Shown piece after piece: positions 30,938 through 43,297 of a DNA stretch of 64,000 bases (positions within the stretch are counted from its first letter, which is position 1; every line of letters begins with the position of its first letter). The DNA is from Aegilops tauschii subsp. strangulata (Eukaryota; Streptophyta; Magnoliopsida; Poales; Poaceae): assembly GCF_002575655.3 (NCBI RefSeq), contig NC_053040.3, positions 223,710,628-223,774,627 of the forward strand, written 5' to 3'. The notes beneath the pieces are model-generated. The model was not told the DNA's origin. It worked only from the letters and a program-made list of their open reading frames with translations, and did no database searches. The position numbers and the translations under genes are program-made.

Positions 30938-32890
30938 TCAATGCTTGGTTTTAGGTACCCATTTTGTAATGGGTACTTTGATGTTAGTAAGAAGGGTCTT
31001 AGGAACCCAAATAGACCATTCAATATACTCATGAGGAGAACCAACAAATTTGGCATAAACATGCCCATCACTAGCACGGCATAACACATAGGAAGGGTTA
31101 AAGTCGCCGGCTTTGTTGGGAGGGGTGGCATTGCCCTTCTTGACACCGCCACCCTTTGCATTGTTCTTCTTCTCCTTGGAAGCACCCTCTCCCTCCTTCA
31201 CAAAAGTTTGCTTGAGAGGAGGAGGTCGTTTGGTCTTGTCATTCTTCTTCTTGTTCTTGGGCTTGGGTGCGAACCCAATCCCCTCCTTGGCCACAACTTC
31301 CTTTTGATTGCTCAAAAGATCGTTGAGGTTCTTCTCACCTTGTATGCATGACACAAGGCCTTTCTCAAGTTGCTCCTTCAACTTAGCATTCTCCTCAACA
31401 AGATGCACATGCTCACAACAAGGGTTAGTAGCATTTGCATTATCAATTAACACCATATGAGGAAAGGTGGCTTTCTCCTTGGTTAGCTTCACTTGGAGTT
31501 GATCATGAGACTCCTTGAGGCTAGCATGAACACCCTTCAAGACTTTGTGAGCCTTGTCGAGAATGTCAAACTCCTCTTTGGGTCTAGCAAGATCAACCCC
31601 AAGCTTTGCCTTCTCGGAGTTTAGCACACGAGAAACAACAAGAGCATGATCAAGGTCTTTCTTTAACTTAGCATGATCATCGTTGTGTGACTCCTCAAGA
31701 GCCAAACGAAGACCATGCTCTTCGTCAAGAGCATTGGAAAGATCTGAAATCTCATTGACATAGTCACGACTATGCCCCTCCATCTTAGAGATGGTATCTT
31801 TGTGAGCCTCGATCATGTCATTGGCTTCACCAAGTTGTTCCAAGAGAGCAACGAAGTGCTTCTTGGATTTACCCTTGAGTTTACCCATAAAGGTCTCAAA
31901 CTCATTCTCCTCCATATTTGTCCCCTCATATTCATCAATGCTATCCGAAGAAGGATGATTAATGATGGTAGTTTTGATGTTGGGGGTTACCTTGTTGGTG
32001 GATTTAGCCATGAGGCACTTGGCGGTGATGCTCTCATTGGGTGAGTCGAAGAGAGACACCCGTGGAGTCGTCACAATGGCAACGGAGGCCATGGCAACCG
32101 ACTCACCATCTTCATCATCGTCATCATCCTCATTGTACTCTTCTTGTACCACCAATGCCTTGGGAGGAGTCTTCTTGGTGAAGTTGCTCTTGTTGGGAAC
32201 GACTTGGCCTTGTCCTTTCGGATGAGCTTTGCCACCATTGTCTTCCCTTTTCTCATAAGGGCACTCCGCAACAAAGTGGCTCACATTGCCACAATTGAAA
32301 CAAGTCCTCACTCGTTGCTTGCCCTTTGCACCACTTGAATTGTTCTTGTTGAAGTTGGGCCTTGAGTTCTTCTTGCTCCAAAATTGCCTTGAAGCAAGGG
32401 CCCTGTGTTCATGATAGGCATACTTCGTATCTTCGAGGTTGCTCTCCTCTTCTTCCTCTTCATCCTCTTCCTCCATACTAACCTTAGCCTTTAGATCAAG
32501 GTTGGGCTTCTTTACTCTTTGAGAGCGAAGAACCGCATTGTTGGCGGTCTTGTCCAAGATGCTCATAGCAACGAACTCATCCAACACTTCACTTGAGGAC
32601 AAGGTGTGGAAGTCCGGCCTTTGACGAATGACAGAGGACATGGCTTTGTGGTAGGGCATCATTGCCTTGAGGAATTTGCGCTTGATCCAATTGTCATCCG
32701 TGTCCTTACTTCCATGATCTCGGAGAGAGACCGCGAGTTTGGTTACTCTCCGATAAAGCTCACGAGGTTCTTCATATTCTTTCATTGCAAACTCATCGGC
32801 TTCATCTTGCACCACTTCATAGTTGGAGCGTTGAATGCTTGCGCTTCCCCGATAGAGGGAAACCACTTGGTGCCAAGCATCTTTGGCCAT
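30938..32890 (-). pseudogene. Sirevirus-type gag, main part with zinc knuckle
   Basis: A 650-residue frame begins in the gag domain (YRRVTKLAVSLRDHG, MPYHKAMSSVIRQRP). It contains one CCHC zinc knuckle (CFNCGNVSHFVAEC, near residue 205), an acidic Asp/Glu run, and then a long heptad-rich region (about residues 330-490) rich in Leu, Glu and Lys. A coiled-coil gag tail of this kind is typical of Sireviruses. A lysine-rich tail follows. A frameshift near 32885 separates it from the N-terminal gag frame. Confidence 0.88.
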
Positions 32891-33495
32891 GGAGTAGGGC
32901 CAGAGATGAGGAAGATCTTCGAGTGGATTGCTTCTTGGATGATTAAGAGAGCATTCTCATTGAATTGATTATCCACGGCTTCTCTAAGAGTGAAGTTACT
33001 TCGGTCATGCGGATAGAAACCTTCTTCAATGATTCTCCAAAGGTTAGTGTTCACATGATTTAAATGACGCTTAAAACGATAGACCCAAGAATCAAATTCT
33101 ACATTCTTCTCAATCTTAGTGGCCGGGCCGGCATGATTCAAGTGAGTGGAAGGAAGCGGTCCACCATAGACAACTGGAGGTTCCACATGGGCAAAGATGC
33201 CGGTGCCATTTTTACCACTAGAAGAAGGAGCTTTCTCGCTAGTAGCTTCCCCCTTGTCGGAGGTAGCATCCGTCACCTTGTTAGCGGGATCACCCACTTT
33301 CAACGGTGCAGTGGAAAGTTTAAGCCCTTCTAAGAATTTATTAAACATACTTTCAACCTCGGTCGTCATGGAGGTTTTCAATGTGTCCAACGCCACATTG
33401 AATTCCTCACGAGAGACCGCGGTTCCCCCATCTCCCGTAGACGAGACCGGATTCGCACCGGAGTGCTCCTCCACACCGTCTACAACGTCAACCAT
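32880..33495 (-). pseudogene. Sirevirus-type gag, N-terminal part
   Basis: Translation would start at 33495 (MVDVVDGVEEHSG), 37 bp inside the primer-binding site. The frame covers a disordered Ser/Thr/Gly-rich head and the start of the gag domain (FDSWVYRFKRHLNHV). Near 32885 it passes into the frame of the following 650-residue segment by a one-base frameshift; its remaining 33 codons are out of frame. Confidence 0.85.
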
Positions 33496-33531
33496 ACTCT
33501 TCGGACGGTAAAGTCCTTAATGAAGAGACGA

Positions 33532-33544
33532 GGCTCTGATACCA
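33532..33544 (-). other. Primer-binding site of the Maximus/SIRE-type element
   Basis: The minus strand reads TGGTATCAGAGCC two bases inside the 5' LTR end (33547), an exact initiator-Met tRNA complement. Confidence 0.9.
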
Positions 33545-33546
33545 AT

Positions 33547-35212
33547 TAAAAGGATCGATATAGTTGACTAGAGGGGGGTGAATAGGCAACTAACAATTTT
33601 TAGCTTTTCTTTACCAATTTAAAGTTTGCATCAAAGTAGGTTGTCTAGATATGCAACTAGGTGAGCAACCTATATGATGCAACAACAATAAGCACATAAG
33701 CAAGCAAGAGATATAGCACAAATAAGCTTGCACAAGTAAAGGAACGAGATAACCAAGAGTGGAGCCGGTGAAGACGAGGATGTGTTACTGAAGTTCCTTC
33801 CCTTTGAGGGGAAGTACGTCTCCGATGGAGCGGTGTGCAGGCACAATGCTCCCCAAGAAGCCACTAGGGCCACCGTATTCTCCTCACGCCCTCACACAAT
33901 GCGAGATGCCGTGAATCCACTATTGGTGCCCTTGGAGGCGGCGACCGAACCTTTACAAACAAGGTTGGGGCAATCTCCACAACTTAATTGGAGGCTCCCA
34001 ACGACACCACAAAGCTTCACCACAATGGACTATGGCTCCGCGGTGACCTCAACCGTCTAGGGTGCTCAAACACCCAAGAGTAACAAGATCCGCAAGGGAT
34101 TAGTGGGGGGAATCAAATTTCTCTTGGTGGAAGTGTAGATCGGGGCCTTCTCAACCACTCCCGAGCAAATCAACAAGTTTGATTGGCTAGAGAGTGAGAT
34201 CGGGCGAAAATGGAGCTTGGAGCAACAATGGAGCTTAGGGTTGGAAGAGGTGGTCAACTAGAGGAAGAAGACACCCCTTTTATAGTTGAGAACAAAATCC
34301 AACCGTTATCCACCTAACCAGCCTGCGACTTGCAGTACTACCGCCCCTGACATGCGGTACTACCGCACGACCATGCGGTACTACCACGAGAGACCGCGGT
34401 ACAACCGCTGCAATGGCAGGAACTAGAACAAGCCTGAAGCACAGATGCTGAGAACGGTACTTCCGCAAGCGCGGTACTACCGCTCCCCCTTGCGGTACTA
34501 CCGCAAGGCAGGAATGGCCTAGCCTGGGAAGGGCGCGGATGAATAAAAATACATCCGTGCCTACTTCCGCTGAAAAACAAACAATGCAAAAATCCGACAC
34601 GGTACTACAGCTGGAGGAGCGGTACTACCGCATGGCAGCTGCGCCAGGCCGCGCGCGGTACTACCGCGCACAAGGTGCGGTACTACCGCGGAGGCGCGGA
34701 TGTAAAAAATTACATCCGCCCCTACTACCGCAATGCAGCGGCACTTGGCATGGGGGCCACGGTACTACGGCTCCAGATGAGCAGTACTACCATGGGCTCC
34801 TGCGGTACTACCGCGCCGAGGTACGGTACTACCGCAGGTGCCTGCGGTACTACCGCTCCAGGGAGCAGTACTACCGCAAGCCCAAAATCAGCAACCAAGA
34901 CATAATGCATAGAGGATAAACGGAGGATGCTCCAAAGCGCGGGGGAAAGGTGGAGACAAGGAAGAAAACGTGTACGTGATGATTCCACCCGAACCTTTCC
35001 GACGCGGACCCCCTCTTAATAGTACGGCTTTCCTACGACTCAAATCCACCAAAAAGAAACATAGAAAAATGTCATCTTCAATAGTCTTCGAGGGGCACCA
35101 AACCGTCTTGTGCCTAGCGATGAAACGTTGGAGAAACTCAGGGCACACGATTAGTCCACGAAAGCATTGTCATCAATCACCAAAACACCTTAGGGATAAA
35201 TATGCCCTTACA
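33547..35212 (-). repeat. 5' LTR of the Maximus/SIRE-type element
   Basis: Same length as the 3' LTR (1666 bp). The inner terminal base has changed, so the end reads TA instead of CA in sense direction. The TATA box is at plus 34276-34285. Confidence 0.9.
34320..34880 (-). repeat. U3 array of GCGGTA-N-TACCGC inverted repeats (5' LTR)
   Basis: This is the counterpart of 18955-19512. Many single-base differences between the two LTRs fall in the CpG of these motifs, which suggests methylation-driven decay. Confidence 0.85.
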
Positions 35213-37452
35213 ACGCGGACGCATGGCTTTTCAACTTAGTCAATATGAACGATTCTAGATGCAGTGACCGTATGATGTCCATCCAACGGTTGTCGTGCTT
35301 CTTCAACCTCTGGTCTTCTTACTCCAATCGCCCAAACTAGCGCCGGCCGTGCCGCCTGCTCCTGCCTCCCGTGGCCGGTTGTGCTGCCGCACAGGCCTCA
35401 CCGCCCCATCCTACTCCCACCGCAGGCCCGGCCATCCCTGTACTCACCCAGACCTCCTGTTATTCTCCGGCGATGGCAGCCTCACACTGCAGCCGAACTA
35501 GTAAACCCTCGTAGTCCCCTCCGCATGGGAAACAACTGCCGAGTCTTCTCTGACTCCGGGTCAGTCCTTTCCTAGGCCACGCCGTCGTCCACCGCCTTGG
35601 TGCTCTCGGCGCGGCGTGGTCAATGTTGTCAAGGAACGACTTCCATTGGAAGAGGACTGTACGTGAGAGGCTGACAGCTGGGTCCATGGCCGCAGCAAGG
35701 AAGTGCCTCCTTATTACGCGCAAAATAATGATTCCTCCACCTGACAGCGGGGACTCACCGGAAGGGTCTCTGTATTTTGCAAAAAAAACATTACCCCTGA
35801 CAGCTGGGACCCACCAGCTACATCTTCGCACGCAAGGAAGTGCGTCCATATTACGGGCAAAAAAATGATTCCTCCGCCTGACAGCTGGGACCCACTAGCT
35901 ATATCTTCACATGCAAGGAAGTGCCTCCTTATCTTCCCTGACAGTTGGGACCCACCCGGTCAAACCGTACGTAGGGTTCTCTGTCTGGTCAGGAACATGT
36001 ATGTACATACTGGTCGATCGGTCTCTCTACAGCGATGAACCGTGGCCGAGTAAGGAGCGGCACATGTCGTAGTAGAGCCACCGACGTAGCATATCATGAA
36101 GTCCCATATATATCATGTACACGTACGTACAACCATGCTGCAAGGAAGTAAATACGACTACATACATACGGGCGGGGTCTCGAACGCGTACAGCGACGGC
36201 GTCCTGTTCATCGGCAGACAACCGGCTGGGTCGAAACGGAGGAAACAGCATCGTGTTCATCGGGAGGCACTCGACTGGGTCAGAATATGTCCTGTTCATC
36301 AGGAGCCAACCATCTTGGATGGAACAGCCTAAACGAGGTCTGGCGTACTGCGAAACGAAGGAAACGGCCTTCTATTCAACCGCGTATGGTCAAAACGGAG
36401 TCCTCTTCGTCGGGAAGGGTCTGGCGTACCGCAAAACGGAGGAAACAGACTTCTGTTCGAGTGCCTACGGTCGAAATGGGGTCCTGTTGATCGGGAGGGG
36501 TGTGGCATACCGCGAAATGGAGGAAAGGGACTTCCGTTCGAGTGCCTACGGTCGAAACGGGGTCCTGTTCATCCACCGTGTACTGCCTCGCTCCAGCCTC
36601 CACGAGCTACTGTTCATCCACCGTTGACTTTCTCCAGCCTCCACCAGCCACTGTTCATTCTGCCTCCACGGGGTCCTGTTCATCCACCCCCAACTGACTA
36701 GGTGCGGCGGCCTCCTCAGGGTCCTGTTCATCCAGCGGCAACCGCCTACTACAATGGGGTCCTGTTCATCCAACCCCTACCAGGAACTGTTCATCCACAA
36801 CCAACCAACCGGCTCGACTCACCATGTCTCGACTCGTTCTACGTATCACGTGTGCGGTAGCAACGGTCACTGTTCATCAAGAGGCAACCCAACACATCGG
36901 CTAGTTGCGTCTCACATGGGGGCTCAATCGACTTCAGTAAGCAGCAGCAGCAATCGATCGCTCGGGTTCAGTTAGCAGCAGCGAAGGAATTGCTCGGGTT
37001 CAGTTAACAGCCAAGGGATCGGTCGCTATGGTTCAGTAACGTAGCTGGTGCAATCGCTCAGGTTCAGTAAGCGAATGCCTCTCCCTCGGGTTCAGTTAGA
37101 GCTCATGCCTCGACACACACACGCCTATGTATGAGAGAAACACACAAACCACAGTGCACGCTCGGCCCCGACCACCTACTGTAACCGGGAACTCCTCGAA
37201 AATTTCCTCGTCCTTACTTCTACCATGATTTTTTATGTCATGGACGGCCCGAAGAATGTCATGCAAGTGCGTCCCCGGCCTGCCCAGGATGAAAAGCCCA
37301 TTTCCTATCATGATTTTTTGTCATAGAAGTAGGAGCCCACCATGTCTATGATGATACGTGGTTTTGTCACAATTATTGTCATAGAAGTGTCATAACCATG
37401 ACATTTTTTTCGTTCGGACCATAATGTCACGAATGTGTCCTTTTTTGTAGTG
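35213..37452 (+). mobile_element. Right part of a CACTA transposon with terminal inverted repeat end
   Basis: The right end reads, on the minus strand, CACTACAAAAAAGGACACAT, the standard CACTA terminus with A-rich follow-on. Inward lie TGTCATAG-type repeats (37230-37420), five GGGTTCAGTTAG-like units (36955-37105), at least a dozen TGTTCATC units (36195-36900), and a duplicate of the 17540-18177 segment (35295-35960). No transposase is visible, so this is a terminal or subterminal region or a non-autonomous copy. Confidence 0.8.
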
Positions 37453-38501
37453 ATTATACTGATCACATGTTTAAGGGTCGCATATATCCTATATGACGTG
37501 CATACAGTATAGGTTAAGTTGTAACTTTGCTAACACGAAGTGCAAGCCATTGTTCTGGTTTCTCAACATAAGTAGCAAGTTACTGAAGTACCATCAGACC
37601 AAATCCTCTTAGGTTGCTTATTGTGGCTTCCGAGATGTGGAGAAAACTGACTGGAATTTTCACTTGGAGATGCCTCTCGTAAACCTGCTCACGCAACCAA
37701 ACGCTAAATGTGTCGTTCCATCCTGACACCTTCCCTGCTCTTACCGAGGTTGCTCCCGCCAGCAAGCTCGCATTCATCCGGTTTACATTGTGCGAATTAG
37801 AGGTCATCCATGGGCTTCACAGTGGAGGCAGCAATAGCAAGGTCGATGAGGAGTGAGAACGCCCATGGTGAGTTCACGCCTGCTGCTCCTCCTTGATGGG
37901 TCCGCAAGGATCAAGCCGTTGCAGGCACATGCTCACAACTAGGAGGCGAGGAGGGTCGAGGCTAGGAGCATGGGAGGCCACGCTGGTGTGAGCGATGCCT
38001 TGCGCCGTTAGGCTGGAGGATGAGGCAGCAACAATTAGTAACTTGTGTACAACACTCAATCTTAATTTGGCGAACCTAAGGAGATACATATAAATAAGGT
38101 GTCCATGAGCGCGCGCTCGTTGCCAGCCGCATGCCCAGCCACTCAACATCCTTGAGTCGCCACCTATGTCGGCTCCATGAGGTTGATGACGGAAGCACAA
38201 GAAGGCGAGCCCAGAGGAAACCCTGATGACAGGGCCGAGCGGGAGGCTCAGGCACTGCCCGCAGCCCCCGCTCCGGGCGCTTGCGCTGCGAGATGAAGTG
38301 GTGCGCGGTGGCATTAGGGTTGCCTCGGCGGGGGTGGGGGAAGCAGAGTCGCAGCAAGAGAGACTTTTTATTTTTGCAACCAAGAGAGCCTGGGTTGATT
38401 GGTGTGGCCGACGTATCTAATCGGCAAGGGCTAAGAAAAAGGAGAAAAACTCCTATTTTTGGACTTGACCCGGATACACTTAGCCTTTCTTAGGCTATAC
38501 C
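37453..38501. other. Low-copy DNA between CACTA and Angela-type elements
   Basis: I recognise no gene here. A 75-residue minus-strand frame (37580-37807) and a 169-residue one (37874-38383) match nothing I know. The last five bases, ATACC, are the target duplication of the next element. Confidence 0.5.
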
Positions 38502-40225
38502 TGTTGGGAAACGTAGTAATTTCACAAAAAATTCCTACGCACATGCAAGATCATGGTGATGCATAGCAACGAGAGGGGAGAGTGTGTCCACGTACCCTCG
38601 TAGACCGAAAGCGGAAGCGTTATGACAACGCGGTTGATGTAGTCGTACGTCTTCACGATCGACCGATCCTCAGTACCGAACGTACGGCACCTCCGTGTTC
38701 AGCACACGTTCAGCTCGGTGATGTCCCGCGAACTCACGATCCAGTAGAGCTTCGGGGAAGAGCTTCGTCAGCATGACGACGTGATGACGGTGTTGATGAA
38801 GTTACCGACGCAGGGCTTCGCCTAAGCACCGCTACGATATGACCGAGGTGGATTATGGTGGAGGGGGGCACCGCACACGGCTAAGAGAGATCAATGATCA
38901 ACTTATGTGTCTATGGAGTGCCCCCTGGCCACGTATATAATGGAGTGGAGGAGGGGGAGAGGGTCGGCCCCTATGGCGCGCCCTGGAGGAGTCCTACTCC
39001 CACCGGGATTAGGATTCCCCCCCTTCCCTAGTTTGACTAGGAGAGAAGGAAGGGGGAGAGAGGGAGGCAGGAAAGGGGGGCGCCCCCCTCCTAGTCCAAT
39101 TAGGACAAGAGGGGGAGGGGGCGCGCGGCCTGCCCTGGCCTCCTCTCTCTCTCCACTAAGGCCCATACAATTACCGGGGGGGTCCCGTAACCTCCCGGTA
39201 CTCCGGTAAAATCCCGATTTCACCCGGAATCATTCTGATGTCCAAATATAGGCTTCCAATATATCGATCTTTATGTCTCGACCATTTCGAGACTCCTCGT
39301 CATGTCTGTGATCATATCCGGGACTCCGAACTACCTTCGGTACATCAAAACACAAAAGCTCATAATACCGATCGTCACAGAACTTTAAGCGTGCGGACCC
39401 TACGGGTTCGAGAACTATGTAGACATCACCGAGACACGTCTCTGGTCAATAACCAATAGCGGAACCTGGATGCTCATATTGGCTCCTACATATTCTACAA
39501 AGATCTTTATCGATCAAACCACATAACAACATACGTTGTTCCCTTTGTCATCGGTATGTTACTTGCCCGAGATTCGATCGTCGGTATCTCAATACCTAGC
39601 TCAATCTCGTTTCCGGCAAGTCTCTTTACTCGTTCTGTAATGCATCCTCCCGCAACTAACTCATTAGTTGCATTGCTTGCAAGGCTTATAGTGATGTGCA
39701 TTACCAAGAGGGCCCAGAGATACCTCTCCGACAATCGGAGTGACAAATCCTAATCTCGATCTATGCCAACTCAACAAGTACCATCGGAGACGCCTGTAGA
39801 GCACCTTTATAATCACCCAGTTACGTCGTGACGTTTGGTAGCGTACAAAGTGTTCCTCTGGTAATCGGGAGTTTCATAATCTCATAGTCATAGGAACATG
39901 TATAAGTTATGAAGAAAGCAATAGCAGTAAACTAAAACGATCAAGTGCTAAGCTAACGGAATGGGTCAAGTCAATCACATCATTCTCCTAATGATGTGAT
40001 CCCGTTTATCAAATGACAACTCATGTCTATGGTTAGGAAACTTAACCATCTTTGATCAACGAGCTAGTCAAGTAGAGGCATACTAGTGACACTCTATTTG
40101 TCTATGTATTCACACATGTATTATGTTTCCGGTTAATAAAATTCTAGCATGAATAATAAAAATTTATCATGAAATAAGGAAATAAATAATAACTTTATTA
40201 TTGCCTCTAGGGCATATTTCCTTCA
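38502..40225 (-). repeat. 3' LTR of the Angela/BARE-type element
   Basis: TG...CA ends. The minus-strand TATA region is at plus 38933-38940. It is flanked outside by ATACC and inside by the polypurine tract. Confidence 0.95.
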
Positions 40226-40237
40226 GTCTCCCACTTG
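40226..40237 (-). other. Polypurine tract of the Angela/BARE-type element
   Basis: The minus strand reads CAAGTGGGAGAC immediately before the 3' LTR start, the usual plus-strand primer site in this family. Confidence 0.9.
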
Positions 40238-40258
40238 CACTAGAGTCAATAATCTAGA

Positions 40259-43200
40259 TTACACAGTAATGATTCTAACACCCATGGAGCATTGGTGCTG
40301 ATCATGTTTTGCTCGTGAGAGAGGCTTAGTCAACGGGTCTGCAACATTCAGATCCGTATGTATCTTGCAAATCTCTATGTCTCCCACCTGGACCTGATCG
40401 CGGATGGAATTGAAGCGTCTCTTGATGTGTTTGGTTCTCTTGTGAAATCTGGATTCCTTTGCCAAGGCAATTGCACCAGTATTGTCACAAAAGATTTTCA
40501 TTGGGCCCGATGCACTAGGTATGACACCTAGATCGGATATGAACTCCTTCATCCAGACTCCTTCATTTGCTGCTTCTGAAGCAGCTATGTACTCTGATTC
40601 ACACGTAGATCCCGCCACGACACTTTGTTTAGAACTGCTCCAACTAACAGCTCCATCGTTCAATATAAACACGTATCCGGTTTGCGATTTAGAATCGTCC
40701 GGATCAGTGTCAAAGCTTGCATCGATGTAACCATTTACGACGAGCTCTTTTTCACCTCCATAAATGAGAAACATATCCTTAGTCCTTTTCAAGTATTTCG
40801 GGATGTTCTTGACCGCTGTCCAGTGATCCACTCCTGGATTACTTTGGTACCTCCCTGCTAAACTAATAGCAAGGCACACATCAGGTCTGGTACACAGCAT
40901 TGCATACATGATAGAGCCTATGGCTGAAGCATAGGGAACACTTTTCATTTTCTCTGTATCTTCTGCAGTGGTCGGGCATTGAGTCTTACTCAACTTCACA
41001 CCTTGTAACACAGGCAAGAACCCTTTCTTTGCTTGATCCATTTTGAACTTCTTCAAAAATTTATCAAGGTATGTGCTTTGTGAAAGTCCAATTAAGCGTC
41101 TTGATCTATCTCTATAGATCTTGATGCCTAATATATAAGCAGCTTCACCGAGGTCTTTTATTGAAAAACTCTTATTCAAGTATCCTTTTATGCTATCCAG
41201 AAATTCTATATCATTTCCAATCAACAATATGTCATCCACATATAATATTAGAAATGCTACAGAGCTCCCACTCACTTTCTTGTAAATACAGGCTTCTCCA
41301 AAAGTCTGTATAAAACCATATGCTTTGATCACACTATCAAAATGTTTATTCCAACTCCGAGAGGCTTGCACCAGTCCATAAATGGATCGCTGGAGCTTGC
41401 ACACTTTTTTAGCTCCCTTTGGATCGATAAAACCTTCAGGTTGCATCATATACAACTCTTCTTCCAGAAATCCATTCAGGAATGCAGTCTTCACATCCAT
41501 TTGCCAAATTTCATAATCATAAAATGCGGCAATTGCTAACATGATTCGGACAGACTTAAGCATCGCTACGGGTGAGAAAGTCTCATCATAGTCAACCCCT
41601 TGAACTTGTCGAAAACCTTTCGCAACAAGTCGAGCTTTGTAGACAGTAACATTACCGTCAGCGTCAGTCTTCTTCTTGAAGATCCATTTATTTTCTATGG
41701 CTTGCCGATCATCGGGCAAGTCAACCAAAGTCCACACTTTGTTCTCATACATGGATCCCATCTCAGATTTCATGGCCTCAAGCCATTTTGCGGAATCTAG
41801 GCTCGTCATCGCTTCCTCATAGTTCGTAGGTTCGTCATGGTCAAGTAACATGACCTCCAGAACAGGATTACCGTACCACTCTGGTGCGTATCTTACTCTG
41901 GTTGACCTACGAAGTTCGGTAGTAACTTGATCTGAAGTTTCATGATCATCATCATTAGCTTCCTCACTAATTGGTGTAGGTGTCACAGGAACCGGTTTCT
42001 GTGATGAACTACTTTCTAATAAGGGAGCAGGTACAGTTACCTCATCAAGTTCTACTTTCCTCCCACTCACTTCTTTCGAGAGAAACTCCCTCTCTAGAAA
42101 GGCTCCATTCTTAGCAACAAATGTCTTGCCTTCGGATCTGTGATAGAAGGTGTACCCAACAGTCTCCTTTGGGTATCCTATGAAGACACATTTCTCCGAT
42201 TTGGGTTCAAGCTTATCAGGTTGAAGCTTTTTCACATAAGCATCGCAGCCCCAAACAAGAAACGACAACTTTGGTTTCTTGCCAAACCACAGTTCATAAG
42301 GCGTCGTCTCAACGGATTTAGATGGTGCCCTATTTAACGTGAATGCAGCTGTCTCTAAAGCATAACCCCAAAACGATAGCGGTAAATCGGTAAGAGACAT
42401 CATAGATCGCACCATATCCAGTAAAGTACGATTACGACCTTCGGACACACCATTACTCTGTGGTGTTCCGGGTGGCGTGAGTTGTGAAACTATTCCGCAT
42501 TGTTTCAAATGAAGACCAAACTCGTAACTCAAATATTCTCCTCCACGATCAAATCGTAGAAACTTTATTTTCTTGTTACGATGATTTTCCACTTCACTCT
42601 GAAATTCTTTGAACTTTTCAAATGTTTCAGACTTATATTTTATTAAGTAGATATACCCATATCTGCTCAAATCATCTGTGAAGGTGAGAAAATAACGATA
42701 CCCGCCGCGAGCCTCAATATTCATCGGACCACATACATCAGTATGTATGATTTCCAACAAATCTGTTGCTCGCTCCATTGTTCCGGAGAACGGCGTTTTA
42801 GTCATCTTGCCCATGAGGCATGGTTCGCAAGTACCAAGTGATTCATAATCAAGTGATTCCAAAAGTCCATCAGAATGGAGTTTCTTCATGCGCTTTACAC
42901 CAATATGACCTAAACGGCAGTGCCACAAATAAGTTGCACTATCATTATCAACTCTGCATCTTTTGGCTTCAACATTATGAATATGTGTATCACTACTATC
43001 GAGATTCATTAAAAATAGACCACTCTTCAAGGGTGCATGACCATAAAAGATATTACTCATATAAATAGAACAACCATTATTCTCTGACTTAAATGAATAA
43101 CCGTCTCGCGTCAAACAAGATCCAGATATAATGTTCATGCTTAACGCTGGCACCAAATAACAATTATTCAGGTCTAAAACTAATCCCGAAGGTAGATGTA

Positions 43201-43276
43201 GAGGTAGTGTGCCAACGGCAATCACATCGACTGTGGAACCATTTCCCACGCGCATCGTCACCTCGTCCTTAGCCAA
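40259..43276 (-). CDS. Copia pol (integrase, reverse transcriptase, RNase H), Angela/BARE type
   Basis: A 1005-residue open frame lies downstream of one stop codon in the same frame as gag. It begins inside the protease domain. The integrase zinc head is WHCRLGHIG ... CEPC (about 118-153). The catalytic residues lie in HTDVCGP (about D180), FDRGGEYLS (about D243) and SEGRNRTLL (about E279), which gives D,D35E spacing. The reverse transcriptase has KARLVAKGFRQVQGVDYDETF and LYVDDILLIG (about 730). RNase H has SKSQTGYVFILNDG and GSTCESEYIAAS. The frame ends at a normal stop with no further break. The Met at 43276 is not a natural start; the frame is read as part of the gag-pol polyprotein. Confidence 0.93.
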   Translation of the reverse strand: MAKDEVTMRVGNGSTVDVIAVGTLPLHLPSGLVLDLNNCYLVPALSMNIISGSCLTRDGYSFKSENNGCSIYMSNIFYGHAPLKSGLFLMNLDSSDTHIHNVEAKRCRVDNDSATYLWHCRLGHIGVKRMKKLHSDGLLESLDYESLGTCEPCLMGKMTKTPFSGTMERATDLLEIIHTDVCGPMNIEARGGYRYFLTFTDDLSRYGYIYLIKYKSETFEKFKEFQSEVENHRNKKIKFLRFDRGGEYLSYEFGLHLKQCGIVSQLTPPGTPQSNGVSEGRNRTLLDMVRSMMSLTDLPLSFWGYALETAAFTLNRAPSKSVETTPYELWFGKKPKLSFLVWGCDAYVKKLQPDKLEPKSEKCVFIGYPKETVGYTFYHRSEGKTFVAKNGAFLEREFLSKEVSGRKVELDEVTVPAPLLESSSSQKPVPVTPTPISEEANDDDHETSDQVTTELRRSTRVRYAPEWYGNPVLEVMLLDHDEPTNYEEAMTSLDSAKWLEAMKSEMGSMYENKVWTLVDLPDDRQAIENKWIFKKKTDADGNVTVYKARLVAKGFRQVQGVDYDETFSPVAMLKSVRIMLAIAAFYDYEIWQMDVKTAFLNGFLEEELYMMQPEGFIDPKGAKKVCKLQRSIYGLVQASRSWNKHFDSVIKAYGFIQTFGEACIYKKVSGSSVAFLILYVDDILLIGNDIEFLDSIKGYLNKSFSIKDLGEAAYILGIKIYRDRSRRLIGLSQSTYLDKFLKKFKMDQAKKGFLPVLQGVKLSKTQCPTTAEDTEKMKSVPYASAIGSIMYAMLCTRPDVCLAISLAGRYQSNPGVDHWTAVKNIPKYLKRTKDMFLIYGGEKELVVNGYIDASFDTDPDDSKSQTGYVFILNDGAVSWSSSKQSVVAGSTCESEYIAASEAANEGVWMKEFISDLGVIPSASGPMKIFCDNTGAIALAKESRFHKRTKHIKRRFNSIRDQVQVGDIEICKIHTDLNVADPLTKPLSRAKHDQHQCSMGVRIITV

Positions 43277-43297
43277 TCTTCGCTTAATCCGTAGTCC

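Larger units (their letters stand above)
18178..35212 (-). mobile_element. Ty1/Copia element, Maximus/SIRE type, with nested solo LTR
   Basis: A full element of 17,035 bp is bounded by ACGCG target duplications (18173-18177 and 35213-35217). Without the nested 4.5-kb LTR and its target duplication it is about 12.5 kb. On the minus strand it runs 5' LTR, primer-binding site, gag with a long coiled-coil tail, protease, integrase, reverse transcriptase, RNase H, env-like ORF, polypurine tract and 3' LTR. The protease-integrase-RT order defines Copia. The large gag, the extra ORF after pol, repeated polypurine tracts and U3 palindromes point to the Sirevirus (Maximus/SIRE) lineage. Both LTRs are about 1666 bp and differ by roughly 45 positions by eye. 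Stops, frameshifts and the nested LTR make it defective. Confidence 0.9.

Noticed and set aside
36115..36627. 170-residue frame in the right CACTA segment
   Set aside because: It is made of the translated TGTTCATC and GGTCGAAA subterminal repeats, with no known domain.
37580..38383. Possible host gene on the minus strand in low-copy DNA
   Set aside because: Two short frames without recognisable motifs; not enough to support a gene.
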